Source of the DNA: Sphingomonas pruni NBRC 15498
GTDB lineage: Bacteria > Pseudomonadota > Alphaproteobacteria > Sphingomonadales > Sphingomonadaceae
NCBI RefSeq assembly: GCF_001598455.1
Contig: NZ_BCYZ01000010.1
Span: forward strand, 1 to 64,000
Length of the DNA: 64,000 bases
Direction: 5' to 3'
The translations under genes and the position numbers were made by a program. Below the pieces are notes generated by a model, which worked only from the letters and a program-made list of their open reading frames with translations, did not search any database and was not told the origin of the DNA. Shown piece after piece: positions 36,228-45,826 of this stretch; position 1 is the first letter of the stretch; each line of letters starts with the position of its first letter.

Positions 36228-36656
36228 TCATGCGCTCGCGCGCTGGCCGCGCTCGTCCACGACTTGCTCGCCGCCTTCCTTGGCGAATGCACCGCGCTGC
36301 GGCGCCGGCAGGATGTCGAGAACGACTTCGGACGGCCGGCACAGCCGCACGCCAAGCGGCGACACCACGAGCGGACGGTTGATCAGGATCGGATGGTCCA
36401 TCATCGCGTCGATCAAGGCGTCGTCCGACAAGTTCTCGTCGCCAAGGCCGAGTTCGGCATAGGGCGTACCCTTCTCGCGCAGCACTTGGCGAGGTGTCAG
36501 TCCCGCGCGCTCGATCAACTGCCGGAGCATGGCGCGCGAGGGCGGGGTCTTGAGATATTCGATGACGTGCGGCTCGATGCCGGCATTGCGGATCATCGCC
36601 AGCGTATTGCGCGACGTGCCGCAGTCTGGATTGTGATAGATGATGATGTCGGTCAC
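36228..36656 (-). CDS. arsC: Glutaredoxin-type arsenate reductase
   Basis: The 142-residue protein has the catalytic motif HNPDCGTSRN at residues 8-17 (Cys12), the LKTPPSRAMLRQL helix and the three-arginine region (NRPLVVSPLGVRLCRPSE). It reduces As(V) to As(III) with glutathione and glutaredoxin, feeding the ACR3 pump. A GTG at 36,656 preceded by GAGGGGGG is the start. It is the second gene of the arsR-arsC-acr3-arsH operon. Confidence 0.93.
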   Translation of the reverse strand: MTDIIIYHNPDCGTSRNTLAMIRNAGIEPHVIEYLKTPPSRAMLRQLIERAGLTPRQVLREKGTPYAELGLGDENLSDDALIDAMMDHPILINRPLVVSPLGVRLCRPSEVVLDILPAPQRGAFAKEGGEQVVDERGQRASA

Positions 36657-36691
36657 AATTCCCCCCTCACGAATGTCGGTTGTCCCCGGGT

Positions 36692-37045
36692 TCACGCTGC
36701 ACCCGTCGCGCCGCAGCGGCCGCGCAGGACGGTGTCGGCGAGCGAAGCGCAGATTTCGGGCGACCCGCCGCAGCAATCTTCCATCAGATATTCCAGCAGT
36801 GCCGTCATGGTCTCGTATCGAGCCGAGTAGATGACCGACCGTCCATCGCGCACGCCGGCGATCAAGCCGGCATGGCTGAGGATGGTGAGATTGGCCGAAA
36901 GTGTGTTTGCCGGCACGTCCAACCGGCGTGCGATCTCGCCGGCCGCGATTCCCTCGTGCCCCGCCTGAACCAGCATGCGGAATACGGACAGGCGGCCTTG
37001 ATGCGCGAGGGCGGAGAGGGCTGTGACGGCGCTATATATTTCCAT
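36692..37045 (-). CDS. arsR: ArsR-family arsenic-responsive repressor
   Basis: The 117-residue winged-helix protein opens with ALSALAHQGRLSVFRMLVQAG and has the recognition helix in ANTLSANLTILSHAGLI and the wing RDGRSVIYSARY. A cysteine pair (EDCCGG, near residue 90) and further cysteines toward the C-terminus (PEIC, RGRC) could form the arsenite site. That differs from the E. coli ELCVCDL placement and resembles other proteobacterial ArsR types. It heads the operon; a TTCC...GGAA dyad over its start could be the operator. Confidence 0.9.
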   Translation of the reverse strand: MEIYSAVTALSALAHQGRLSVFRMLVQAGHEGIAAGEIARRLDVPANTLSANLTILSHAGLIAGVRDGRSVIYSARYETMTALLEYLMEDCCGGSPEICASLADTVLRGRCGATGAA

Positions 37046-37182
37046 AATTCCTAGATACTGGAAATATCGATGCGTTGCAATGGCCGATGGGTAAGGGGCA
37101 TGAGTCTTTCGGCTTAGGAACGCGAGTCTGCGCGGTTGCGAGGCAGCTGCCCTCGCGGCCGATCCTCGTCACCCCTGGAGAT

Positions 37183-37215
37183 AAAAAAGGCGGCCTCCTT
37201 TCGGAAGCCGCCTTT
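37183..37215 (-). terminator. Rho-independent terminator of the TonB receptor gene
   Basis: On the minus strand a GGCGGCTTCC / GGAGGCCGCC stem with a GAAA loop is followed by TTTTTTAT. It sits 23 bases after the receptor stop. Confidence 0.88.
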
Positions 37216-37238
37216 CCCCTTTTATCCTAATCCGGGGA

Positions 37239-39716
37239 TCAGAACTTGACTGCCGCCTCGAAGCCGAAGGTGCGGGGCGGGTTGAAGTTGGCATAGTCGC
37301 CCAGCACCGCGGCGTTGGCCGCCGACCGGCGATAGATATGCTGTTCGTTCAACAGATTGCGGCTCCATGCCGACAGCGTGAACTTGGTCGTCTGGTTCAG
37401 CTTGATGTCGGCAAGGGCGATGCGGCCGTTGACGATGAACGAGCTGTCGGTCTTCACGCTCTCCGACTGGAAGCTGTACTGCGCATCGGCATAGTTGGCG
37501 TCGATGTGGAAGCGCAGCGCCATGTCATTGATCGGGATCTCGTAATCGATATAGCCCGACGCGGCGTTGGGCGGCGTGTAGACGGTGTACACCGGCGTCA
37601 GCACGCCGAAGGTCGGACCCGGGTTCGGGTTCGGCGTCGCCGGCACCTTGATCGAGGTGTAGGCGTAGGACGCGCCGATCGTCAGGTTGTCGATCGGCCG
37701 GGCAGTGAAGTCGACCTCGATACCGCGGATCTTGGAGATGCCGGGGGCATTCTGCGTATTCTCGGTGTGGAGGTTGAACGTCGGGTTGGGGATGTTCGTG
37801 CCGGGCAAGAACTGGGTCGTGTCGACATTGTCGAAGTCGATCTGGGTACCCGAACGATTCATCAGATAGCCGGCGATGTTCAACCGGACCCGATGGTCCA
37901 GCATCTCGAGCTTCGCGCCGATTTCATAAGCCTTCACCGTTTCCGGGCCGAACGCCCCGAAGGTCGATGAACGGTCGTTGGCGCCACCCGCGCGATAACC
38001 GGTCGAGTATTTGGCGTAGAGATTGACACCCTTCGCCGCATCGAGCGCCAGCACGATCAGCGGGTCGAACCGGCCCTTGTCGTACTTGAACGTCCAATTC
38101 GTCGGGATACCCGAGACGAGGTAGAGCGTGCCGTCGCGCTTGTCCTTGGTGTAGCGACCGCCGACCGTCAGGTGGAGGATGTCGCCGGCAAATTCAGGCG
38201 TATAGGTGAACTGGCCGAACGCGGCGTAGCTGCGCGCCTTGGCGAAGCTGGCGCGCTGCAGGAAGCGCGAATTGTAATCCCAGCCCTGGTTGCTTGAACT
38301 GATCGGACCGAACACCTGCGACGGCAGGATCGTATAGGCGGTGCCGTCGATGTTCCACTGGTTCGACGCCGGGGTAGCGGCCGATTCCCGCGCCTGTTCG
38401 TAGAAATAATAGAGGCCGGCGACGTAATCGATCTGCGGCAGGCTGCCGACCGCCTGGAATTCCTGGCTGAACTGGCTCTGATAGAGGTCCGACAGGCTGT
38501 AGCGGCTGAACTTGCCGTTCGGCGCGAACGGAACGCGCTCCGGACCGCCCGAATTGTCCCACTGGTTGGTCGACACCTTGCGCCATGCGGTGATCGAGCG
38601 CAGCTCGATTTCCGGCGCGATCTTGTAGGCCAATCGGGCCATCACGCCCGACGTCTTGTCGACGCTATACTGCTGCGGCACGCCGACGTCCGCCACGTCC
38701 TGGCGATCGGTATGGACCTTCACCAACGGCGGCAACGGCGCGATGCAGGTCGTCGGTGAAATGGTATTCGAGATGCACGACGGCGAGCCGGCCGGGGCGC
38801 CCGGCAGGATGATACGGCCGGTCGTGGTGTCGACGACGCCGACCGGGCGGCCCTTCGGGTTGAAGTTCACCAGCTGGCTGAAGAACGGCGTGTTCTCGTC
38901 CTTGGCCTGGTCATACGAGAAATCAGCGGTGAAGCCCTCGAACGGGGTCCAGCGCGCCGCGATGCGGCCGCCGACGCGGTTATAGGCGTTCCAGCCGATC
39001 TGTCCGGCCAGCGGATCCTTCACCGTCGGACCCTGATGCTGAACGACACCGTCCAGCTTCACCGCGAAATTGGCGAAGGACGGCAGGTCGAGATGCATCT
39101 CGCCATTATAGCTGCCGTAATTGCCGAAGCCGCCGCTCATGCGGCCGCCGAATTCGCCGGTCGGCGCCTTGGTGACGATGCTGAGCGCGCCGCCTTCGGT
39201 GTTGCGGCCGAAGAGCGTACCCTGCGGACCGCGCAGGACTTCGATTCGCTCGACGTCGAAGAGGGCGGCGTTGAGGCCCTGCGAACGGCCGAGATAGACA
39301 CCGTCGATATAGACGCCGACGCCTGGCTCACGCGCGGTCTGGTTCTGGTCGAACGGCACGATGCCGCGGATACCGACGGTCAGCGCCGACTGGCGCGCTT
39401 CGAAGGTCGCGACGCGCAGCGACGGGATGCCGCCGTCGGCCAGGTCGATCAGGCTCTGGACGTGGCGATCCTTGATCGTCGCGGTGTCGAGCACCGAGAT
39501 CGCGATCGGCGTCTTCTGCAGGTTGGTTTCGCGCTTGGTCGCGGTGACGACGATGTCGGGAACGCCAGAGCTGGTATTTTGCGGCGCGGCGGCCGCATCT
39601 TCGGGCGCCGGGGCGGCGGCCGGTGCCTTCGGGTCTTCGGCGGCGAAAGCCGGACTGGCGGTAACCGCGATCAGCGCGCTGGCCAGCAGCGTGCTCCGCA
39701 AGGTCGAGATCCCCAT
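37239..39716 (-). CDS. TonB-dependent outer-membrane receptor
   Basis: The 825-residue protein has a signal peptide (LLASALIAVTASPAFAAE) and a TonB-box-like DIVVTATKRETNLQKTPIAIS. The plug domain follows (GVGVYIDGVYLGRSQG, ERIEVLRGPQGTLFGRNTEGGALSI), then a 22-strand barrel ending in FGFEAAVKF with the usual C-terminal phenylalanine. It would import a large or scarce ligand across the outer membrane. The substrate cannot be told: no siderophore, vitamin or glycan genes adjoin it. The neighbouring upstream gene is a 2-oxoglutarate/iron oxygenase, which weakly hints at iron-related uptake. Confidence 0.93.
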   Translation of the reverse strand: MGISTLRSTLLASALIAVTASPAFAAEDPKAPAAAPAPEDAAAAPQNTSSGVPDIVVTATKRETNLQKTPIAISVLDTATIKDRHVQSLIDLADGGIPSLRVATFEARQSALTVGIRGIVPFDQNQTAREPGVGVYIDGVYLGRSQGLNAALFDVERIEVLRGPQGTLFGRNTEGGALSIVTKAPTGEFGGRMSGGFGNYGSYNGEMHLDLPSFANFAVKLDGVVQHQGPTVKDPLAGQIGWNAYNRVGGRIAARWTPFEGFTADFSYDQAKDENTPFFSQLVNFNPKGRPVGVVDTTTGRIILPGAPAGSPSCISNTISPTTCIAPLPPLVKVHTDRQDVADVGVPQQYSVDKTSGVMARLAYKIAPEIELRSITAWRKVSTNQWDNSGGPERVPFAPNGKFSRYSLSDLYQSQFSQEFQAVGSLPQIDYVAGLYYFYEQARESAATPASNQWNIDGTAYTILPSQVFGPISSSNQGWDYNSRFLQRASFAKARSYAAFGQFTYTPEFAGDILHLTVGGRYTKDKRDGTLYLVSGIPTNWTFKYDKGRFDPLIVLALDAAKGVNLYAKYSTGYRAGGANDRSSTFGAFGPETVKAYEIGAKLEMLDHRVRLNIAGYLMNRSGTQIDFDNVDTTQFLPGTNIPNPTFNLHTENTQNAPGISKIRGIEVDFTARPIDNLTIGASYAYTSIKVPATPNPNPGPTFGVLTPVYTVYTPPNAASGYIDYEIPINDMALRFHIDANYADAQYSFQSESVKTDSSFIVNGRIALADIKLNQTTKFTLSAWSRNLLNEQHIYRRSAANAAVLGDYANFNPPRTFGFEAAVKF

Positions 39717-40009
39717 TTAAATAGCTCCACTGGGTAAGGCGGCGGCTGGTTGCCGTCCGTCTGTTCGTGACGATCGTTCTGCGAGTCGGTGATTCCCGCC
39801 CGCCACGTCGTCGCGTTGGCCCCTATGAGTGGATTGCGTCGGCGCAGTTGCACTTGCGTGACTCCGCCATGGCTATTTGATGAAAGTCCTGTGACAATCC
39901 GAGAGCCGGGCGCGTCATTTCAATGGCGTGCTCCGCTCCAGTTATTTGCGGTCGCAGCATTTTCTTGTGGAAAACCGCTCGCCACTTTTCGAAGCGACGC
40001 CCGAGAATG

Positions 40010-40690
40010 TCACGAATCCCAGCCCCAGGGGCGCTCGCGGAACCACTTGGTAATGACGTACTTCATGCCGGCGCGCACCTTCATGCCTTGATGGATGGTG
40101 CTCGGATTGGGGCTGCCGTCGGGGCGCAGATTGTTCCAGCACAGCAATTTGCCGGTTTCCGGCTGGACGATCTTGTCGATCGCCTTGAACCGAGTCGCGC
40201 CGCCAGCTTCCGGCTCGTTCAGGTAGATCATCGCGGTCCAAGTGCGGTTGCCGGCGACCGACGTATATTTATCGAAGTCGATGCCGTCGGGCTCGAAATA
40301 GTCGGTGTGAGCCTTGAATTCCTGACCCACCGCATAACGCTGGCCCTGGATCGGTTCGCCATGCGCTGGGTCGAGGCCCATGAACGCCACAATGCGGCGT
40401 TCGAGTTCGGCGACCAGCGGAATCGCCTCGTCGAGGTCGCAGGTCTCGCTGGTGCGGAAGGCATGGTCGCCGTTGAAATCCGATATGGTCGATGGCCGTC
40501 GCTCCGCGTCGATCAGGGCGATCAGCTCGCGGCACATCTCGGCATCGATGAAACCCCGCTTCTGGAACAGCGTCAGTTTCTGGCTCGGTGTGCGCTGCAC
40601 CGCGGGCTGCGCCATTATATGCGCCACGACCGGCTCCGACGGGTAGCCCGAACCGAGATTGAGGGGCGGGAGGGGCAGGGAGGTCGACAT
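40010..40690 (-). CDS. 2-oxoglutarate/Fe(II) oxygenase (prolyl 4-hydroxylase-like)
   Basis: The 226-residue protein has a double-stranded beta-helix with the iron-binding pair in AHTDYFEPD (His, Asp) and the distal histidine in STIHQGMKVRAG. Lys in MKYVITKW would bind 2-oxoglutarate. Such P4H-like enzymes hydroxylate proline in proteins; bacterial targets are mostly unknown. I chose the ATG at 40,690 over a TTG at 40,708. It precedes the TonB receptor gene on the same strand, with a 293-bp gap holding no gene. Confidence 0.87.
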   Translation of the reverse strand: MSTSLPLPPLNLGSGYPSEPVVAHIMAQPAVQRTPSQKLTLFQKRGFIDAEMCRELIALIDAERRPSTISDFNGDHAFRTSETCDLDEAIPLVAELERRIVAFMGLDPAHGEPIQGQRYAVGQEFKAHTDYFEPDGIDFDKYTSVAGNRTWTAMIYLNEPEAGGATRFKAIDKIVQPETGKLLCWNNLRPDGSPNPSTIHQGMKVRAGMKYVITKWFRERPWGWDS

Positions 40691-40769
40691 GGCGATCAGC
40701 CTAGCCAAATGATAGTATGTCGTCAGCCTTGACCTGCACGGGTCGGTGCCGCTAGGGGCGCGCGTTCAC

Positions 40770-40847
40770 GGCGACCGTAGTTCAATTGGTTAGAGCGCCG
40801 GCTTGTGATGCCGGAAGTTGCGGGTTCAAGTCCCGTCGGTCGCCCCA
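40770..40847 (+). tRNA. tRNA-His (GTG)
   Basis: The cloverleaf is complete: acceptor GCGACCG with CGGTCGC, an extra 5' G at 40,770 facing a C discriminator as required for tRNA-His, anticodon loop TTGTGAT with anticodon GTG, T-loop TTCAAGT and encoded CCA. Confidence 0.95.
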
Positions 40848-40950
40848 TCATTCCAGCCATTTCGCGCTCGCGGCGCATTCGGGCTGGCCATCGCCGCTCT
40901 AGAAGAATATTACGCGGCTTCGTAATTTTCTTTGCCACACCGGAGCCAGC

Positions 40951-42003
40951 ATGACTTCCGTTTGGGACCTCCCCGATTTCGACGACCATGAGGGCGTTCA
41001 TTTGTTTCGCGATCCGAAAGCGGGGCTGACCGCGATTATCGCGGTGCATTCGACTCACCTCGGCCCGGCGGCGGGCGGCGTGCGGTTCTGGCATTATGCC
41101 GATGCCAATCGCGCCATCACCGACGCGCTCAGGCTGTCGCGCGGGATGAGCTACAAGAATGCCATGGCCGGACTTCCGCTGGGCGGCGGCAAGGGTGTCG
41201 TGCTGGCGTCGAAGCCGGGCGAGTCGATCAGCCAGGCGCAGCTCGAGGCGTTCGGCGCCGCGGTCGAGTCGCTCGGCGGGCGCTATGTGACGGCCGAGGA
41301 TGTCGGCATGTCGGAAGCGAGCATGAAAGTGATCGCGACGCGAACCAAACATGTGTCCGGCCTTCCGGTGGCCGCGGGCGGCGCGGGCGGCGATCCGGGC
41401 CCGTTCACGTCGAGCGGCGTCTATCAGGGCGTCAAGGCCGCGGCGAAGCGTGGCCTCGGCGTCGATGCGATGGCGGGCGTGCATGTCGCGATCCAGGGCG
41501 TGGGCAGTGTAGGCGGCGGTCTCGCGCGGTTGCTCGCCGCTGACGGGGCCAAGCTGACGCTGGCCGACGTCAACATCGACAAGGCGAAGGCGCTAGCGTC
41601 CGAACTGGGCGCCGCGACCGTGCCGACCGAAGAGATCCTCACGCTCGACGCCGATATCGTCAGCCCCAACGCGCTCGGCGCGATTCTGACCGCCGACACG
41701 ATCGCAGCGCTCAACACCAAGGTGATCGCTGGCGGCGCCAACAACCAGCTCGCGACGCGCGAAGACGGCTCGCGGCTCCATGCCCGCGGCATCCTCTATG
41801 CGCCCGATTACGTGATCAACGCCGGCGGCATCATCAATGTCGGGCTCGAATATCTCGGCCAGGGCGACCGCGCCGAGGTCGAGGCGCGGATCGCGCGGAT
41901 CCCCGAGCGCCTGATCGAAGTGTGGGACGAAAGCGACCGTACCGGCGAACCGGCATCGGACGTCGCGGACGCGATCGCTCGGCGACTGATCGGGCGGGGC
42001 TGA
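40951..42003 (+). CDS. Leucine/phenylalanine-type amino-acid dehydrogenase
   Basis: The 350-residue protein has the Glu/Leu/Phe/Val dehydrogenase pattern: STHLGPAAGGVRFWHY, SYKNAMAGLPLGGGKGVV with the catalytic lysine, TAEDVGMSEASM and the Rossmann motif VAIQGVGSVGGGLARLL. NAANNQL-like GGANNQLAT closes the cofactor site. It would deaminate a branched-chain or aromatic amino acid to its 2-oxo acid with NAD. The length and the GG(A)NNQ motif favour leucine or phenylalanine dehydrogenase over glutamate dehydrogenase. It is a single gene after tRNA-His. Confidence 0.9.
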   Translation: MTSVWDLPDFDDHEGVHLFRDPKAGLTAIIAVHSTHLGPAAGGVRFWHYADANRAITDALRLSRGMSYKNAMAGLPLGGGKGVVLASKPGESISQAQLEAFGAAVESLGGRYVTAEDVGMSEASMKVIATRTKHVSGLPVAAGGAGGDPGPFTSSGVYQGVKAAAKRGLGVDAMAGVHVAIQGVGSVGGGLARLLAADGAKLTLADVNIDKAKALASELGAATVPTEEILTLDADIVSPNALGAILTADTIAALNTKVIAGGANNQLATREDGSRLHARGILYAPDYVINAGGIINVGLEYLGQGDRAEVEARIARIPERLIEVWDESDRTGEPASDVADAIARRLIGRG

Positions 42004-42107
42004 GGCGCGTAAGCCAAGCGTAGCGTCGTTACCGCCGCTCGTTTCGGGTTGATATAAGTAGATGGACGGGGTGACTGTCGGTCGAACTTTGCGTAGGGCC
42101 GTCAGCC

Positions 42108-42830
42108 GTGGCTAGTCTTCACGCCCTCGCCAATCCCGCGCGTTTCCTGCGCCTGGCACGTCCGCTGACGCCGGCCCTCCTGCTGGCTGGCGCGGTGTTG
42201 ACCCTGTTCGGCTGCTGGGCTGGACTCACGCAGACGCCGCCAGACTATCTGCAGGGCGACAGCGTGCGAATTCTCTACATCCACGTGCCGACCGCCTGGT
42301 TGGGCATGGGCGGGTGGAGCGGGATCGCGCTCGCTAGTCTGTCCTATCTCGTCTGGCGGCATCCGCTGGCACGCGTCGCCGCGCGGGCGATCGCCTTGCC
42401 GGGCGCTGTGTTCGCATTTCTGTGCCTCGCCACCGGATCGATCTGGGGGCGGCCGACCTGGGGTACCTGGTGGGAGTGGGACGGCCGGCTGACCAGCATG
42501 TTGCTGCTGTTCTTCGTCTATCTCGCTTATATGGCGTTGGCGCGCGCAGACGCCGACCGTGGCGGGGACGGGCGGCTGCCGGCGATCTATGGCATCGCGG
42601 GCACGGTGCTGCTGCCGATCATTCGCTATTCGGTGGTGTGGTGGAATACCCTCCATCAGGGCGAAAGCATCGGGCTGACCAGCTCGACGATCGACTCCTC
42701 GATGTTGTGGCCGCTCTGGTTCACGCTCGCTGGCTTCACCTTTCTGTTCGCCGGCATCGTGCTGATGCGGATGCGGGCGATGCTGGCGCGCGAACGGCGC
42801 GAGGCAAGGATGCGGAGGATGGCGGCATGA
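42108..42830 (+). CDS. ccmC: CcmC haem-handling membrane protein
   Basis: The 240-residue protein has six membrane helices and the periplasmic tryptophan-rich motif GRPTWGTWWEWDGRLTS that binds haem. HVPTAWLGM and the later WWNTLHQG carry the two conserved haem-ligand histidines. CcmC attaches haem to CcmE in cytochrome c maturation system I. A GTG at 42,108 is the start. The stop overlaps ccmD by 4 bases. The ABC subunits ccmA and ccmB are not next to it. Confidence 0.94.
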   Translation: MASLHALANPARFLRLARPLTPALLLAGAVLTLFGCWAGLTQTPPDYLQGDSVRILYIHVPTAWLGMGGWSGIALASLSYLVWRHPLARVAARAIALPGAVFAFLCLATGSIWGRPTWGTWWEWDGRLTSMLLLFFVYLAYMALARADADRGGDGRLPAIYGIAGTVLLPIIRYSVVWWNTLHQGESIGLTSSTIDSSMLWPLWFTLAGFTFLFAGIVLMRMRAMLARERREARMRRMAA

Positions 42831-42940
42831 ATCAGTGGCTGTTCGTCGCCGCGGCTTATGGCCTGACGCTTGGCGCGACGGTCGCGCTGATCGGCTGGAG
42901 CTATGCCGCGATGCGCGCCGTGGAGCGCGAGCGCAAGTGA
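42827..42940 (+). CDS. ccmD: CcmD small membrane protein
   Basis: This 37-residue protein begins NQWLFVAAAYGLTLGA, has one membrane helix and ends in the basic RAVERERK, as CcmD does. CcmD helps release haem-loaded CcmE from CcmABC. It overlaps ccmC by 4 bases and ccmE by 4 bases. Confidence 0.9.
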   Translation: MNQWLFVAAAYGLTLGATVALIGWSYAAMRAVERERK

Positions 42941-43371
42941 AGCCGAAGCATCAGCGACTATGGCTCGCGGGGCTGGCGATCCTGGCGATCGCCGGGGCAA
43001 GCGCGCTCGCTTTGTCCGGGCTCAAGGACCAGGCGGCGTTCTTCTACGCGCCGTCCGACGTGAAGAAGCAGGGGTTGCCCTTGGGCAAGGCGGTTCGGCT
43101 CGGCGGCCTGGTCGAGGCCGGGTCGATCAAGCGCGCCGCCGACGGCGTGACGCTCGACTTCGTGGTGACCGACGGCGCCGCCAGCACGCCGGTGAGCTTC
43201 AAGGGGATCGCGCCCGATCTGTTCCGCGAGAAATCGGGCGTCGTCGCGGAGGGGCAATTCCAACCCGACGGCAGCTTCGTCGCGACCAATCTGCTCGCCA
43301 AGCACGATGAGAAATACCAGCCGCCAGAAATGGCCGGCAAGCTCCACGAGACGAGGTCGCTCAAGCAATGA
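42937..43371 (+). CDS. ccmE: CcmE haem chaperone
   Basis: The 144-residue protein has one N-terminal membrane helix (LAGLAILAIAGASALAL) and an OB-fold with FFYAPSDVKKQGLPLGKAVRLGGLV. The haem-binding segment LLAKHDEKYQPPE near the C-terminus contains the covalent-haem histidine and downstream tyrosine. It carries haem in the periplasm to CcmF. The GTG at 42,937 overlaps the ccmD stop; ccmF overlaps its end. Confidence 0.94.
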   Translation: MKPKHQRLWLAGLAILAIAGASALALSGLKDQAAFFYAPSDVKKQGLPLGKAVRLGGLVEAGSIKRAADGVTLDFVVTDGAASTPVSFKGIAPDLFREKSGVVAEGQFQPDGSFVATNLLAKHDEKYQPPEMAGKLHETRSLKQ

Positions 43372-45302
43372 TCGCCGAGGGGGGACTGGCGGCATTGTGG
43401 CTCGCCGCCGTGATGGCGGTGTTGCAGCTCGTGCTGGCGTCGAGCGCGGTGATTGGCGGTCGAGCGGAAATGGCGCGAGCGGTGCGTCCGGCGGCGATCG
43501 CGCAAGGCGTGCTGACGGCGCTGGCGATGCTGTGCCTGATCCTGGTGTTCGTCCAGTCCGACATGTCGGTCCTGCTGGTCGCGGAGAACAGCCATTCGCT
43601 CAAGCCGATGATCTACAAGATCGCCGGGGCTTGGGGGAATCACGAAGGATCGATGCTGCTCTGGGTGACGATCCTGGGGCTGGCCGGCGCGGCGGTCGCG
43701 ATCTTCGAGCGGCGGCTCGACCAACGCACGCTCAACGCGACGATCGGGGCACAGGCGCTGATCGCGATGGGCTTTTATGCCTTCCTGCTGTTCGCCTCGA
43801 ACCCGTTCGCACGGCTGTTTCCGTCGCCGCCCGACGGCAACGGCCTCAACCCGCTCCTCCAGGATCCCGGCTTGGCGTTCCATCCGCCGACCTTGTATGT
43901 CGGCTATGTCGGCATCTCGGTCGCCTTCTCGTTCGCGGTCGGGGCGCTGGTCACACGCGATGTCGGGCCGGCCTTTGCCCGCGCGATGCGCCCCTGGGTG
44001 CTGGGCGCGTGGATCTTCCTGACGATCGGCATCACCGCCGGCAGCTATTGGGCTTATTACGAGCTCGGCTGGGGTGGTTGGTGGTTTTGGGATCCGGTCG
44101 AGAATGCCAGCCTGATGCCCTGGCTGGCCGCGACCGCCTTGCTCCATTCGGTATCGGTATTGGCGACGCGCGACGGCTTGCGCGCCTGGACGATCATGCT
44201 GGCGGTGGTCGCTTTCTCGATGAGCATGATCGGCACGTTCCTGGTCCGCTCGGGGATTTTGACCAGCGTGCACGCCTTCGCCGTCGATCCGAAGCGCGGC
44301 GCGTTCCTGTTGGCGTTGCTGGCGATCTATATCGGCGGCGCGCTGGCGCTTTTCGCGGCGCGGATCGGGACCGTCCGGCAAGGCAATACCTTCGCGCCGG
44401 TCAGTCGCGAAGGCGCGCTGGTGGTCAACAATCTGCTCCTCTCGGTGGTCCTGGGAATCGTGCTGATCGGCACGCTCTATCCGCTCGCGGCGGCAGGCTG
44501 GGGCGTGCAGTTGTCGGTCGGCAAGCCATTCTTCGACAAGACGGTGGGACCGGTGGCGCTGGCGCTGGTCGTGTTCATGGCGATCGGGCCGCTGCTGCGC
44601 TGGCGACGCGACGAGACGCAAGCATTGCTCAAGCGGATGACCTGGCCGGTCGCGGCGTCCTGCGCCGCCCTGATCGTGCTGGTGCCGTTCGCTTGGGGCG
44701 CGGGCGTTTTGCCGCTGGCGGCCCTTGTGCTTGCCGCCGGGCTCGCGGTCGCCAGCGTCGCGCCGTTATGGGGACGCAATTTGCGCCGCACCCCGCTCTT
44801 CACCTGGGGCATGGTGGTCGCGCATCTGGGCGTCGCGGTGAGCCTGGCGGGCATGGCGAGCGACAGCGCCTTCACCAAGGAAACCCTGGCGGTTTTGCGC
44901 CAGGGCGAGACGCGCGCCGTCGGGCCGTATCTGGTCACCATGACCGGTATCCGTCCGGTGGTCGGGCCCAATTGGTCGGCGATCGCCGCCGATCTCAGCA
45001 TCCGCCGCGGCGAGAACGGCAAGCCGTTCATCCTGTCGCCGCAGTCGCGCTTCTTCGCCAGCCCGCCGACAACGACCAGCGAAAGCGCGATCGCGACCCG
45101 GCTCGACGGGCAACTCTACACCGTGCTCGGGCAGGCCGACGGCAAAGGCGGATGGCAGGTTCGCTTGTGGTGGAAGCCGTTCGTCACCTTGATCTGGCTG
45201 GGCGGGGCATTGATCGGGCTCGGCGGCGCCTTGTCGTTCCTTGGCCGGATCCGCCGTCGCAACCGGGCGGTCTATGAGGAACATGAGGAGGCAGTGGCGT
45301 GA
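43368..45302 (+). CDS. ccmF: CcmF cytochrome c haem lyase subunit
   Basis: A 644-residue polytopic protein with the WWD-type motif YELGWGGWWFWDPVENASLMPWL, the upstream GAWGNHEGSMLLW, and periplasmic histidines in FHPPTLYVGYVG. These are signatures of CcmF, which receives haem from CcmE and ligates it to apocytochrome CXXCH motifs with CcmH. The ATG overlaps the ccmE stop by 4 bases and the stop overlaps ccmG. Confidence 0.95.
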   Translation: MIAEGGLAALWLAAVMAVLQLVLASSAVIGGRAEMARAVRPAAIAQGVLTALAMLCLILVFVQSDMSVLLVAENSHSLKPMIYKIAGAWGNHEGSMLLWVTILGLAGAAVAIFERRLDQRTLNATIGAQALIAMGFYAFLLFASNPFARLFPSPPDGNGLNPLLQDPGLAFHPPTLYVGYVGISVAFSFAVGALVTRDVGPAFARAMRPWVLGAWIFLTIGITAGSYWAYYELGWGGWWFWDPVENASLMPWLAATALLHSVSVLATRDGLRAWTIMLAVVAFSMSMIGTFLVRSGILTSVHAFAVDPKRGAFLLALLAIYIGGALALFAARIGTVRQGNTFAPVSREGALVVNNLLLSVVLGIVLIGTLYPLAAAGWGVQLSVGKPFFDKTVGPVALALVVFMAIGPLLRWRRDETQALLKRMTWPVAASCAALIVLVPFAWGAGVLPLAALVLAAGLAVASVAPLWGRNLRRTPLFTWGMVVAHLGVAVSLAGMASDSAFTKETLAVLRQGETRAVGPYLVTMTGIRPVVGPNWSAIAADLSIRRGENGKPFILSPQSRFFASPPTTTSESAIATRLDGQLYTVLGQADGKGGWQVRLWWKPFVTLIWLGGALIGLGGALSFLGRIRRRNRAVYEEHEEAVA

Positions 45303-45826
45303 GGCGCATGCTGCTCTGGCTGCCGCTCCTGCTGTTCGCGGCGCTGTTCGGGCTGGTCGCGCTCGGGCTGTTCAAGCCGGCGGACCGCACCGTGCGCTCG
45401 GCGATGGTCGACAAGCCGCTGCCCGATTTCACGCTGCCGGCGATGCTGGCGAGCAAGCCGGGCATCGCGCGCTCCAGCTTCGGTGGCGGCAAGCCGCGCC
45501 TGATCAACGTGTTCGCCAGCTGGTGCGTACCGTGCATCGCCGAGGCGCCGGAACTGATGAAATTGAAAGCCGCCGGCGTGCCGATCGACGGTATCGCGAT
45601 CAACGACACGCCCGAGGCGATACAGACGTTTCTCGACCGCAACGGCGACCCCTATCAGCGGATCGGCAACGACAAGGCCAGCCAGGTGCAGATCGCCTTG
45701 GGCTCGTCCGGCGTGCCGGAGACCTTCCTGATCGACGGGCGCGGGCGGATCGTTCGGCAATATGTCAGCAATCTGCAGGACGATCAGGTCGACGACATCC
45801 TCAAGACGTGGCGGGGGATGCGATGA
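45299..45826 (+). CDS. ccmG: CcmG/DsbE thiol-disulfide oxidoreductase
   Basis: The 175-residue protein has a membrane anchor (LLWLPLLLFAALFGLVALGLF) and a thioredoxin fold with active site FASWCVPCIAEAP and the later cis-proline SGVPETFLID. It keeps the apocytochrome haem-binding cysteines reduced. It starts with a GTG overlapping ccmF by 4 bases and ends overlapping ccmH by 4 bases. Confidence 0.94.
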   Translation: MRRMLLWLPLLLFAALFGLVALGLFKPADRTVRSAMVDKPLPDFTLPAMLASKPGIARSSFGGGKPRLINVFASWCVPCIAEAPELMKLKAAGVPIDGIAINDTPEAIQTFLDRNGDPYQRIGNDKASQVQIALGSSGVPETFLIDGRGRIVRQYVSNLQDDQVDDILKTWRGMR